Source of the DNA: VXMT01 sp965204835
Lineage (GTDB): Bacteria; Chloroflexota; Dehalococcoidia; UBA2979
Assembly (NCBI GenBank): GCA_965204835.1
Contig: OZ242017.1
Location: forward strand, 1,116,001 to 1,180,000
Reading direction: 5' to 3'
DNA: 64,000 nucleotides
Below the pieces are notes generated by a model, which was not told where the DNA came from, did no database searches, and was given only the letters and a program-made list of their open reading frames with translations. A program made the position numbers and the translations under genes. This document shows positions 49,388 to 57,739 of the stretch, in pieces; within the stretch, counting starts at the first letter, position 1, and every line of letters starts with the position of its first letter.

Positions 49388-49663
49388 ATGGCACGAGTAC
49401 AGGTCGTCATTCCAGACGAGGACCGCGATCGGTTCGTTGCTCAGGCGCGACGGGAAGGGCTGACGCTGAGCGCATGGCTCCGCGCCGCGGCACGTGAGCG
49501 GCTCGCTGCCTGGCGTAGCGAAGAGCCTTTCGAGACCGCCGAAGACCTTGCAGCGTTCTTCCGCGAGTGCGACGCGATTGACGGGCCGGAGCGGGAGCCC
49601 GACTGGGAGGAGCAGCGCAAGATCCTCCGCGAGTCGCAGCTCTCCGGCACCACGAATACGTGA
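49388..49663 (+). CDS. Antitoxin of VapBC-like pair
   Basis: A 91-aa protein opening M-A-R-V-Q-V-V-I-P-D-E, a ribbon-helix-helix N-terminus (T-L-S-A-W-L-R-A-A-A-R helix) and an acidic C-terminal half (E-T-A-E-D-L-A-A-F-F), typical of VapB. GAAGGAG lies 10 nt before ATG 49388. The stop overlaps the PIN gene start as GTGA. Lower GC than neighbours. Confidence 0.83.
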   Translation: MARVQVVIPDEDRDRFVAQARREGLTLSAWLRAAARERLAAWRSEEPFETAEDLAAFFRECDAIDGPEREPDWEEQRKILRESQLSGTTNT

Positions 49664-50055
49664 TCTTCGTAGACACCAACGTCTTCATGTATGCCGTGGG
49701 CTCCCCGCATCCCCTGCGGGACTCGGCTCGAGCGTTCTTTGACGACGCGCGCCTCGAGCGAACGCCGCTTTGCACGTCGGCCGAGGTGCTTCAGGAACTC
49801 ATGCACGTCTACTGGCGCACCGAGAGGGACGAGGCGCTGGATCAGGCATGGTCGATCGTCAGAAGATTCCGGTTCGATGTATGGGCGCTCGAACGCGAGG
49901 ACGTCGAACTAGCCCGGCAGCTTGCCGAGGCGTACCCGGCTCTGGAGCCGCGCGACCTCTGCCACCTCGCGAGTTGCCGCAGGCGCAGAGTGCGGGAGCT
50001 CAGGACCTTTGACCGCGCCCTTGGCGCCGCCGCCCGCGAGCTCGCCGGAAGATAG
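49660..50055 (+). CDS. VapC-like PIN-domain toxin
   Basis: A 131-aa PIN protein: I-F-V-D-T-N-V-F-M-Y supplies the first Asp, S-A-E-V-L-Q-E-L the Glu, and L-E-P-R-D-L-C-H-L-A-S-C with T-F-D-R-A-L the C-terminal acidic residues. GTG 49660 overlaps the antitoxin stop (GTGA). Ribonuclease by family; target unknown. Different from the first PIN protein in motif details, so an independent acquisition. Confidence 0.87.
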   Translation: MIFVDTNVFMYAVGSPHPLRDSARAFFDDARLERTPLCTSAEVLQELMHVYWRTERDEALDQAWSIVRRFRFDVWALEREDVELARQLAEAYPALEPRDLCHLASCRRRRVRELRTFDRALGAAARELAGR

Positions 50056-50076
50056 ACGTGCGGCGCGGCATCCCTC

Positions 50077-50826
50077 CTAGTGGACGAACATGCCGCCGTT
50101 GACGTTGAACACCGAGCCCGTGATGTAGGTGCCCTCGGTCACGATGTAGCGCACGAGGCTCGCGACCTCCTCAGGCTCGCCGAGGCGGCCGAGCAGGATC
50201 TCGCCCATCAGGTTCTCGCGCTGCTGCTCGTTCAGACCCGAAAGCATGTCCGTCTCGATAAACCCCGGCGCGACCGCGTTCACGTTGATGTGGAACCGCG
50301 CGCCCTCGCGCGCGAGCCCGCGCACGAAGCCAATCGCCGCCTCCTTCGAGGTCCCGTAGTTGACCAGCCCCAGCCGCCCCGTCTCGCCGACGATCGAGGC
50401 GATGCAGACCACGTGGCCGCCGCCGGCCTCGCCCATCACCGGCCAAACCGGCTTCGTGACGTTGTAGAGCCCGTTGACGTTGGTCTCGATGACCGTGTGC
50501 CACTCCTCGGGCGTCATCCGCGCGACCGTGCGGTCGGCGGTGGTGCCGGCGTTGTTGATCAGCACGCGCACCGGGCCGAGGTCGTTCACGACCGCCTCGA
50601 CCATCGCCTCGCAGGCCGCGAGGTCCGAGACGTCGGCCTGGTAGGCGCGCGCCGTCCCGCCTGAGCCCTCGATCTCGCCGACGACGCCCTCGGCCGCCTC
50701 GGCGTTGGCGCGGTAGTTGACGGCCACCGCGGCGCCCTGGCCCGCGAGCTCCAGCGCGATCGCGCGCCCGATGCCCCTCGACCCTCCCGTTACCAGTGCG
50801 ACCTGTCCGTCCAACGCTCCAGCCAT
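50077..50826 (-). CDS. Short-chain dehydrogenase, FabG/PhaB-like 3-oxoacyl reductase
   Basis: A 249-aa SDR: T-G-G-S-R-G-I-G (NADPH loop), N-N-A-G, catalytic Ser in I-A-S-I-V, Y-x-x-x-K as N-Y-G-T-S-K, and the C-terminal G-x-V-F-N-V-N-G-G as in FabG/PhaB. Reduces 3-oxoacyl-ACP or acetoacetyl-CoA. ATG 50826 follows GAGGAGGG by 6 nt. Monocistronic; convergent with the VapC-like gene and divergent from an MFS gene. Confidence 0.92.
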   Translation of the reverse strand: MAGALDGQVALVTGGSRGIGRAIALELAGQGAAVAVNYRANAEAAEGVVGEIEGSGGTARAYQADVSDLAACEAMVEAVVNDLGPVRVLINNAGTTADRTVARMTPEEWHTVIETNVNGLYNVTKPVWPVMGEAGGGHVVCIASIVGETGRLGLVNYGTSKEAAIGFVRGLAREGARFHINVNAVAPGFIETDMLSGLNEQQRENLMGEILLGRLGEPEEVASLVRYIVTEGTYITGSVFNVNGGMFVH

Positions 50827-51063
50827 CTCGTGCCCTCCTCGGTGTGCTGTTTCGTTACCGCGCGCACGGTACCGCACCGGAGCGGTGCGCGGGGAGTGCC
50901 GAGGCGCCCCGCCACCGCCTGACTGTGCGAGGCCGTATCCTGCATGGCACGACCCGGAGGCCGCACGTGTGCGGCAGGCTCCGGGCGCCCCGGCGCACGT
51001 CCCGATGCACCGTTGTCCCGGGGCCGCATGCCGCCCGCACGGGCGGCGGTACGTGGAGCCTGC

Positions 51064-52512
51064 ATGCTCTCCCGCTCCTTCGTCGTGCTGTGGATTGCGA
51101 TGGCCGTCGCGGTCATGGGCATCGCCATGGTCTCGCCGCTGCTGCCCGTGTTCGTGCGCGAGGAGCTGCACGGCCCCGAGTTCGCCGTCGCGCTCTCCTT
51201 CTCCGCCATCGCGATCTCGCAGATCGCGACCTCGCCGGTCGTCGGGCGGTTCGCCGACAAGTTCGGGCCGAAGCCGTTCATCGTGCTCGGGTTCTTCGTG
51301 TACGGCGCGGGCGGCGTGGGCTTCATCTTCTCGCAGACGTGGGAGCAGGTGATCTTCTTCCGCGCCCTCTCCGGCGTCGGCGCGGCCTCGATGTTCCCGA
51401 CGACGATGGCGTACGTCGGCCGCCTCGCGCCACCGGGTTTCGAGGGCCGCTACATGGGGGCGTTCTCGATCTCATGGATCGCCGGCTTCGGCATCGGCCC
51501 GCTGTTCGGCGGGACGATCCGCGACTTCGTCTCCTCGGACGCGGCGTTCGCGACGATGTCGCTCATGCTCTTCGCCGTCGGCGTGGCCGTGTTCCTGCTG
51601 CTCCCGAAGGGCCAGCCGGGCGCCGACCAGGGCAAGGAGTACGAGGAGGAAGCACTCGAGCCCGGCCTGCCGATGATCGAGGTGCTCAAACGCCCGATCG
51701 TCCACGCGGCGATCGGCGGGCACATGGTGGTCTCCATCGGCTGGGGCGCGGGCTTCACCTTCATCGCCGTCTACGTGGTCAGCGACGACGGCCTCGCGAC
51801 GGGGAGCGCGACGTTCGCAGGGGTGCTGCTCGCCGCGCGCGCCCTGTTCACGGCGGCGGCGCAGCTCGTCACGGGACCGCTCGCGGACAAGATGAACCGC
51901 GTCTTCCTGTCCGTGCTCGGCTTCGGCATCGCCGGGGGAGCGCAGTTCATCGTGCCCGACATACCCGGCTCGATGGCCGAGGTCTCGATCTTCGGCGGCA
52001 CGCTCGTGATCGTGCCGTGGCTATTGCTGCTCTTCCTGGTCGTCGGCCTCGGCGAGTCGATCGAGTTCCCCGCGCAGCAGGCGATCTTCGTCGACGCCGG
52101 GCGCGCGGTCGGCATGGGCACGATCATGGGCATCACGCAGACGGCGGGAGGTGTGGGCTTCCTCGCGGGCTCCATGTTCGGCGCGCTCGTGGTGGGCATC
52201 TGGGGGCTGGACGCGGTGTTCCGCTACGCGGGGCTCTCGATGTTCCTCGGCGGCATCGGATTCTGGCTGCTCATGCTGCGCGCCAAACGCGACTTCGCGA
52301 TGCTCGAGGCGGCCGCAGCGGCCGACCTCCGGGCCCGCTTCGACCCCGGTGAGCGTCGCCCCGCTGCGGCTCCCGCCGCCGCGCTCACGGCCGGCAACGG
52401 CGCGCAGCCCGGCCCTGTGGAGGCTGACGGCGTCACGCACCGCGGCATGGTCGAGAGCCTGCAGCCGGACCGCTCGCTGCGGCCCGCCGCGGCGGGCGTC
52501 GACGGCGACTGA
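51064..52512 (+). CDS. MFS transporter with T-H-R-G-M tail motif
   Basis: A 482-aa 12-helix transporter: G-I-A-M-V-S-P-L-L-P helix 1, motif A G-R-F-A-D-K-F-G-P-K, R-A-L-S-G-V-G-A-A helix 4. A long A/P/G-rich cytoplasmic tail (about 60 aa) contains V-T-H-R-G-M-V-E-S, a motif shared with three other MFS proteins here. ATG 51064 follows GGAG by 5 nt; longer frames to 50944 add a non-membrane sequence. Substrate unknown. Confidence 0.88.
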   Translation: MLSRSFVVLWIAMAVAVMGIAMVSPLLPVFVREELHGPEFAVALSFSAIAISQIATSPVVGRFADKFGPKPFIVLGFFVYGAGGVGFIFSQTWEQVIFFRALSGVGAASMFPTTMAYVGRLAPPGFEGRYMGAFSISWIAGFGIGPLFGGTIRDFVSSDAAFATMSLMLFAVGVAVFLLLPKGQPGADQGKEYEEEALEPGLPMIEVLKRPIVHAAIGGHMVVSIGWGAGFTFIAVYVVSDDGLATGSATFAGVLLAARALFTAAAQLVTGPLADKMNRVFLSVLGFGIAGGAQFIVPDIPGSMAEVSIFGGTLVIVPWLLLLFLVVGLGESIEFPAQQAIFVDAGRAVGMGTIMGITQTAGGVGFLAGSMFGALVVGIWGLDAVFRYAGLSMFLGGIGFWLLMLRAKRDFAMLEAAAAADLRARFDPGERRPAAAPAAALTAGNGAQPGPVEADGVTHRGMVESLQPDRSLRPAAAGVDGD

Positions 52513-52569
52513 GCCGCGCATAGCCGCGGGGTGGTGCGCGTTAGCGCCTTCCCTTGTCACACTGTCGCC

Positions 52570-53538
52570 GTGATCGGGATCGTACTCGCCACCGACCAGG
52601 GCATGATGCACGTCCTGCCCGGCGCGGCCGCCGAACTGGCGCTGCCCGGCGTGGTCTGCACCTCGCTCGACTACCGCGACGGCGTTGCAGTCGCTGCCGC
52701 GCCGGAGAGCGGCGTGTGGCGGCACGACGGCGATGAGTGGCGGCAGGTGTGGGAGGGCAACGCCCGCGTCGTGCGCCTCGACGCCCGGGGCGCGTGCTAC
52801 GTCGCCGAGTCGCCGCCGCGCCTGCACCGGTCGCGCGACGACGGCGAGACCTGGGTCGAGCTTGCGAACGTGCCGAGCATCGTGCGCGCGCACAACGCGC
52901 GCCGGCCCGGAGCGCCGCGCGGCGAGGTCACCATCGTCGGCATCACGTTCCCGCAGGGCCAGTTGATGCTCGGGATGCGCGGCATCGGCACGTGGCTCTC
53001 GCGCGACGGCGGGCACTCGTGGATGCGCGGCGACCAGATCGAGCTCTCGGCGCGCTCCGAGCCGCTCCAGGCGGTGGCCCTGGGTGAACACCTCAACGGC
53101 CTGTGGGACCACCTCGAGAAGAACGACCGCCTCTACGCCGCGTCGCGCAGCGGCTTCTTCCGCTCCGACGACGGCGGCTTCACCTGGCAGCGCACCCAGC
53201 AGGGCCTCGACCGCTTCTACGCGAACGGCGTCGCGGTGCTGCCGGGCACGCCCGACACGCTGTTGCTCTCGATCGCGGCGAGGGGCGTCGACGCCGACGA
53301 CGCACCGGAGGCAGCGCTGTTCCGCTCGGTCAACGGCGGCCTGATGTGGGACCGTGTCACGCTCGGCGACGAGGACGAGTGGGCGCGTCCGCCACTGGTG
53401 AGCGCCGTGGTCGGCGGCATGGACATGCTGTTCGCCCAGGCGGGCGGCAGCATCTGGGCCTCGCACGACAAGGCCGCGCGCTGGCTGCCGATCGCCGAGG
53501 GTCTCCCGCCCGCGAGCGCCATGGTCGCCGCGCTGTAG
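52570..53538 (+). CDS. BNR/Asp-box beta-propeller protein
   Basis: A 322-aa cytosolic propeller. Five Asp-box-like repeats appear: S-R-D-D-G-E-T-W, S-R-D-G-G-H-S-W, S-D-D-G-G-F-T-W, S-V-N-G-G-L-M-W, S-H-D-K-A-A-R-W. This is the sialidase/YCF48-like fold; no sialidase active-site Arg set is evident. A binding or assembly role is more likely than hydrolysis. GTG 52570 chosen because it starts the first strand (M-I-G-I-V-L-A-T-D); GTG 52531 is the alternative. CACACT 6 nt before 52570 may be a weak leaderless -10. Confidence 0.8.
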   Translation: MIGIVLATDQGMMHVLPGAAAELALPGVVCTSLDYRDGVAVAAAPESGVWRHDGDEWRQVWEGNARVVRLDARGACYVAESPPRLHRSRDDGETWVELANVPSIVRAHNARRPGAPRGEVTIVGITFPQGQLMLGMRGIGTWLSRDGGHSWMRGDQIELSARSEPLQAVALGEHLNGLWDHLEKNDRLYAASRSGFFRSDDGGFTWQRTQQGLDRFYANGVAVLPGTPDTLLLSIAARGVDADDAPEAALFRSVNGGLMWDRVTLGDEDEWARPPLVSAVVGGMDMLFAQAGGSIWASHDKAARWLPIAEGLPPASAMVAAL

Positions 53539-53568
53539 ACCCCTCGCGGCGCGTCGAGGTCCGCGCGG

Positions 53569-54501
53569 CTACGCGCGCCCGCCCTCGAGGAACGTGCGCG
53601 GCGCCTCGAACAGCATCGCCTCGATGTCGGCCGTGGAGACGCCGGCCGCCTCCAGCTTTGGGCGTACCTGGTTCACGATGTACGTGAAGCCGCTCGGCCC
53701 CTCGTGCGCGCCGTGCCGCCGGAACGAGTTGTGCTCGGGCGCGTGGTCGTGGGAGAGCATGATGCGCCCGGCGCGCCCCTCGGCGCACAGGGTGGCGATC
53801 GCCGCGATGATCCCGTCCTCGATGTCCGGGTTCCAGCGGAAGCGGTCGATCGAGAGGTAGTGCCCGGCCTCCAGCACCTCGCGCAGGTACTCGACATCGC
53901 TCGTGTACGAGTGGCCGATGGCCACGAGGTGGGGTGCGACGCCCGTGTCGGCGAAGACGCGCATCTGGTCGCGGCCGATGGTGTACGGGCCGGTGTGCGT
54001 GGTGGTCGGAACCCCGGTGCGCGTCGACGCCTCGGCGGCGCCGCGGAGGATCGCCTCCTCCTGCGGGCCGATGCCGGGCGGCTCGGCGTTCGCGACCTTG
54101 ATCACGCCCGCGCGGATGTCGGTGCCGCCGACGCCGACCTCGATCTCGTGCTGGAAGATGTCGGCGTACTCCTCGGCCGTTGCCTCGCGCATCGCGCGCG
54201 GCGGGTCGAGCCAGAGCCCGGTCGCAATGACGACGTTGACGCCGGAGCGCTCCGAGACGGTGCGCATCAGCTCCGGCTGGCGTCCGAGGTCCGGCGTGGT
54301 GACGTCGACGATGGTGTTGACGCCCGCCTCGCGGGTCTCGATGAGCTCGGCGGTGACGTGGTCGAGCTCGGCCTCGGTGTCGAACAGCCACGGGTAGAAC
54401 TCGCGCAGGCCGGCCGAGGTGACGAAGAGGTGCTCGTGCCCGTAGGTGAGGCCGAGCTGGTCGCTCGGCACCGGTCCCAGCACCGTCTGGACGTCGACCA
54501 T
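53569..54501 (-). CDS. Phosphotriesterase-family (PTE/PLL) metallohydrolase
   Basis: A 310-aa TIM-barrel hydrolase. G-H-E-H near residue 21 binds one metal, I-K-V-A-N holds the bridging Lys, T-H-T-G and G-H-S supply His, and S-H-D-H the catalytic Asp. Family members act on lactones, phosphotriesters or carbamates; substrate not decided. AGGAGG lies 5 nt before ATG 54501. It follows the MFS gene 54525 by 23 bp, so uptake and hydrolysis may be linked. Confidence 0.91.
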   Translation of the reverse strand: MVDVQTVLGPVPSDQLGLTYGHEHLFVTSAGLREFYPWLFDTEAELDHVTAELIETREAGVNTIVDVTTPDLGRQPELMRTVSERSGVNVVIATGLWLDPPRAMREATAEEYADIFQHEIEVGVGGTDIRAGVIKVANAEPPGIGPQEEAILRGAAEASTRTGVPTTTHTGPYTIGRDQMRVFADTGVAPHLVAIGHSYTSDVEYLREVLEAGHYLSIDRFRWNPDIEDGIIAAIATLCAEGRAGRIMLSHDHAPEHNSFRRHGAHEGPSGFTYIVNQVRPKLEAAGVSTADIEAMLFEAPRTFLEGGRA

Positions 54502-54524
54502 CGTTGCCTCCTTCGTGCTTGCCG

Positions 54525-55964
54525 CTACGGGCCGGGATCGGCCATGCCGGCGTGCGTGAGTCGATTCTGCGCCGTCGCGCCCGAGGCGATGGCGGCGCCG
54601 TCGACCACTGGTGAGCCGACGGCTCCGGAGGCGCGCACCGGGACGGCCGGGGTGGCGGGCGCGGGCGCCACGGGCCGGGGTAGCGGGGCGGGCGCCCTCG
54701 ACGCCTCGAGCTCGTTCCACATCGGGCGTCGCACGAGCACCACGAAGATCGCGCCGCACGCGGCGATGCCCGCGTAGACGCTGAAGATCACGTCGTACGT
54801 CCCGGTCTGGTCGAAGATGAACCCGGCCAGCACCGGCGCGATCATCGTGACGGGCGTCTGGAACATGCTCGCCAGTCCCCGCAGGGTCGCGAAGCGCAGC
54901 GTGCCGAAGTAGTCGCCGATGAGCGTCATCTGCACGACGAGCCACGCGGCGTGTCCGAGGCCGAACGCGGCGTAGTAGAAGGGGATGAGCCACAGCCGCC
55001 CCGGCTCGAGCTGCACGAAGAGCAGCATCCCGATGCCCTGCAGGATGAACCCGAGCGCGTAGACGCGTCGCCGCCCCAGGGTGTCGGCGATCCAGCCGGC
55101 GACGACGCGCATCCCCACCTGGAACGCGCCGTAGAAGGCGACGATGAGCGCGGCGTTGGTGGTCGTGAAGCCGTTCTGCTCCAGGTGCGGCACCTGTAGC
55201 ACGACCCACGCGACGATCGCGAACGTGCCGCATGCGTTCGCCAGCGCGAGGAGGTAGAAGGCCGGGATCCGCAGTCCCGCGCCCACCGTGAAGCCCGTCA
55301 GCGTCGGCATCGAGATCGGCGCACCCGAGCGGTCCTCGGGGGCGTCGCCGTCCGGGAGGTAGCCGTAGGGCTGCGGGCGGTCGCGGAGCAGGAGGGCGAG
55401 CGGCAGGCCGACGGTGAAGACGACCGCGGCGGCGATCATCAGCGTCTCGCGCCAGCCGAACCAGCCCACGAAGAGCGCCACGATCGGCACGACGAAGTAG
55501 CCCGCGCCGTTGCCGGCGTTGAGCACGCCCATCGCGCGGGCGCGCTTGCGCTCGAACCAGTTCATGACGGCGGCGGAGAACGCCATCAGCGAGCCGATGC
55601 TGTTGCCGGTCGCCATGAGCAGGCTGGCCAGGTAGTAGACCTCGAGGGACCGGGCCTGCGAGAAGAGCAGCAGTCCGAGGCTGAGGATGACCACACCCGT
55701 TGCGGCCATCTTGCGCGGACCCAGCCGGTCGATCAGGAAGCCCGTGAAGGGCGCGAGCAGCCCCTGCTCGAGGGTGCCGAGGGAGAAGCCGAACGTGATG
55801 GCCGCGGCGGTCCAGCCCATCTCCTCGCGCAGCGGGCCGATGAAGACGGTCAGGCTGAAGGCGGCGATGCCGATGGTGACGAAGTTGCTGACGGCGCCGC
55901 CGGTGACGATGTACCAGCCGTAGAACAGCCCTCGGCGCGGCGGGGCCACGGCGGCGTTGCTCAT
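54525..55964 (-). CDS. MFS transporter, OFA-like, with T-H-A-G-M tail motif
   Basis: A 479-aa paralogue of the 56046 and 27999 proteins (F-Y-G-W-Y-I-V-T-G-G; motif A G-F-L-I-D-R-L-G-P-R; central R-D-R-P-Q-P-Y-G-Y). Its C-terminal end reads L-T-H-A-G-M-A-D. AGGTGA precedes ATG 55964; ATG 55988 is an alternative. Followed by the phosphotriesterase-family gene. Substrate unknown, perhaps a lactone, carboxylate or ester. Confidence 0.88.
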   Translation of the reverse strand: MSNAAVAPPRRGLFYGWYIVTGGAVSNFVTIGIAAFSLTVFIGPLREEMGWTAAAITFGFSLGTLEQGLLAPFTGFLIDRLGPRKMAATGVVILSLGLLLFSQARSLEVYYLASLLMATGNSIGSLMAFSAAVMNWFERKRARAMGVLNAGNGAGYFVVPIVALFVGWFGWRETLMIAAAVVFTVGLPLALLLRDRPQPYGYLPDGDAPEDRSGAPISMPTLTGFTVGAGLRIPAFYLLALANACGTFAIVAWVVLQVPHLEQNGFTTTNAALIVAFYGAFQVGMRVVAGWIADTLGRRRVYALGFILQGIGMLLFVQLEPGRLWLIPFYYAAFGLGHAAWLVVQMTLIGDYFGTLRFATLRGLASMFQTPVTMIAPVLAGFIFDQTGTYDVIFSVYAGIAACGAIFVVLVRRPMWNELEASRAPAPLPRPVAPAPATPAVPVRASGAVGSPVVDGAAIASGATAQNRLTHAGMADPGP

Positions 55965-56045
55965 CGGCTCACCTCGACCCCGACGCACGCCACGCGCACG
56001 GAAGGCGCACGGCGTGCGCCGAGTATAGGCGCGTCGCGAGGCGTC

Positions 56046-57569
56046 TTAGCGCTGCTGCGTCGGAACGGCAGGAGTTGCCCCGTACGCGGGGGCGCCGGCG
56101 CCGTTGCCGCCGTTGGCGGAAGCCGGGGCCGGCAGGGCGCCCTCGCGCCACTCGGCGGCGTCGGCCATGCCGGCGTGGGTGACGATGCCGTTGGCGAACG
56201 CGCCGTTCGTGGTGGCGCCGTTCGCGCCCGCGCCGTTGGTCGCCGCGGCGAAGCGCGCCTGCGGGGCGAAAGGCGCCGGCATCGGCCTCGGGGCGGCGGC
56301 CTCGGGGAGCTCGGGCTTGTTGGCGAACAGGAAGAAGACGCCACCCGACAGCGCGAGGATAGCGAGGATGACGAAGCCGATCCGGTAGGACCCTGTGACG
56401 TCGTAGGAGATGCCTGCCACGACCGGCCCGATGATCATGCCGGCCATCATCACCATCGAAGAGAATCCCATGATCTTGCCGAACGAGGCGCGCCCGAAGT
56501 AGTCGGCGCGCATCGCCTGGATGAGGGGACCGCGCGTGCCCATAGAGAGGCCGTTGATGATGACGAACCCGAGGACCATGAGCACGTTGAACGAGAACGC
56601 CAGCAGCAGCATGGCGACCGTGTGCCCGCACATCGCGATGATGATGACCAACCGCTTGTTGAGGCGATCTCCCAGCAGGCCACCGATGAACACCTGGCCG
56701 ATGACCATCGAGGCGGTCATGACCGCTGACATCACCCCGAAGAACGCGAGCGAGTACCCGAGGCCCAGCGTGAGGTGCGACGCGAAGTACACCATCACGG
56801 CGCCGATCACGAGCAGCGAGGAACTGTGCCCCAGCGCGATCAGCCAGAAGGCGCGGGTGCGCAGCGCCTGTGCCGTGGTGAAGTCCCGCTCCGGCGCTGG
56901 CGGCGGCTCGCCCTGGACGGGTATCTCGCCGTCCATGAGCATCCCGTAATCCTCGGGACGGTGCCGGACGACCGCTGCCAGCGGGAGGCCGATGACGAGC
57001 ACGAAGATGCCCGAGGCGGCCGCCATGCCCCGCCAGCCGAGACTCTCCAGCAACGCGACGACGCCGGGCTGGATGAGGCCGCCCGCGGCGAACCCGAGCG
57101 AGACCAGCGCGAGCGCGAGCGCGCGTCGCTTGTTGAACCAGTTCACCACCGCGACCGTGACCGGCAGGAACGATCCGAGTACGGAGCCAAGGGCGATCAG
57201 CAGGTACGCCAGGTAGAACGTCAGGATCGAGTTGATCTGGCTGAGCGCGAGGAACCCCAGCGCGAAGATCACGAGGCCCGTCATCATCACCCTGCGTGGC
57301 CCAAAGCGGTCGATCGCCCAGCCCTCGATGGGGCCGAGCAGGCCGCTCTCGATGCGCTGCAGCGCGAATGCCAGGCCGAAGGTGGCCTGGCTCCAGCCGA
57401 AGTCCTGCTCCAGCAGCACCACGTAGGCGCCGAACGAGTGGAAGACAAGAGCCCCGTTGAATGTGTTTACGATGAACCCGGAGCCGACGATCCACCAGCC
57501 GTAGAAGATGCGCGAGCCGCGTTCGCTTACGGCCTGCTGCTGCGCCCGGAGGTTGGTCATAGCCGTCAT
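56046..57569 (-). CDS. MFS transporter, OFA-like, with long N/G/A-rich tail and T-H-A-G-M motif
   Basis: A 507-aa paralogue of the adjacent MFS protein (F-Y-G-W-W-I-V-G-S-G-F; G-W-A-I-D-R-F-G-P-R; R-H-R-P-E-D-Y-G-M). A tail of about 90 residues rich in Asn, Gly and Ala contains I-V-T-H-A-G-M-A-D-A-A-E-W, then continues to the stop. Low-complexity tail is likely cytoplasmic. Together with 54525 it forms an MFS pair upstream of the phosphotriesterase-family gene. Confidence 0.89.
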   Translation of the reverse strand: MTAMTNLRAQQQAVSERGSRIFYGWWIVGSGFIVNTFNGALVFHSFGAYVVLLEQDFGWSQATFGLAFALQRIESGLLGPIEGWAIDRFGPRRVMMTGLVIFALGFLALSQINSILTFYLAYLLIALGSVLGSFLPVTVAVVNWFNKRRALALALVSLGFAAGGLIQPGVVALLESLGWRGMAAASGIFVLVIGLPLAAVVRHRPEDYGMLMDGEIPVQGEPPPAPERDFTTAQALRTRAFWLIALGHSSSLLVIGAVMVYFASHLTLGLGYSLAFFGVMSAVMTASMVIGQVFIGGLLGDRLNKRLVIIIAMCGHTVAMLLLAFSFNVLMVLGFVIINGLSMGTRGPLIQAMRADYFGRASFGKIMGFSSMVMMAGMIIGPVVAGISYDVTGSYRIGFVILAILALSGGVFFLFANKPELPEAAAPRPMPAPFAPQARFAAATNGAGANGATTNGAFANGIVTHAGMADAAEWREGALPAPASANGGNGAGAPAYGATPAVPTQQR

Positions 57570-57739
57570 GGCTGTTGCAAGTTCCTCGTCACGCCGGGTG
57601 CGGCGAAGCGCCCGGATCGGTGCTGCCGGACATCACCCCGCCACGCAATGGGCATGGGACACGGAGGTGCGCTCGGCGCCCGAGACCATAAGCATGCGCG
57701 AGGAGGGGTGCGGTGTCCAGCACCTCACGTGAGGGATCG

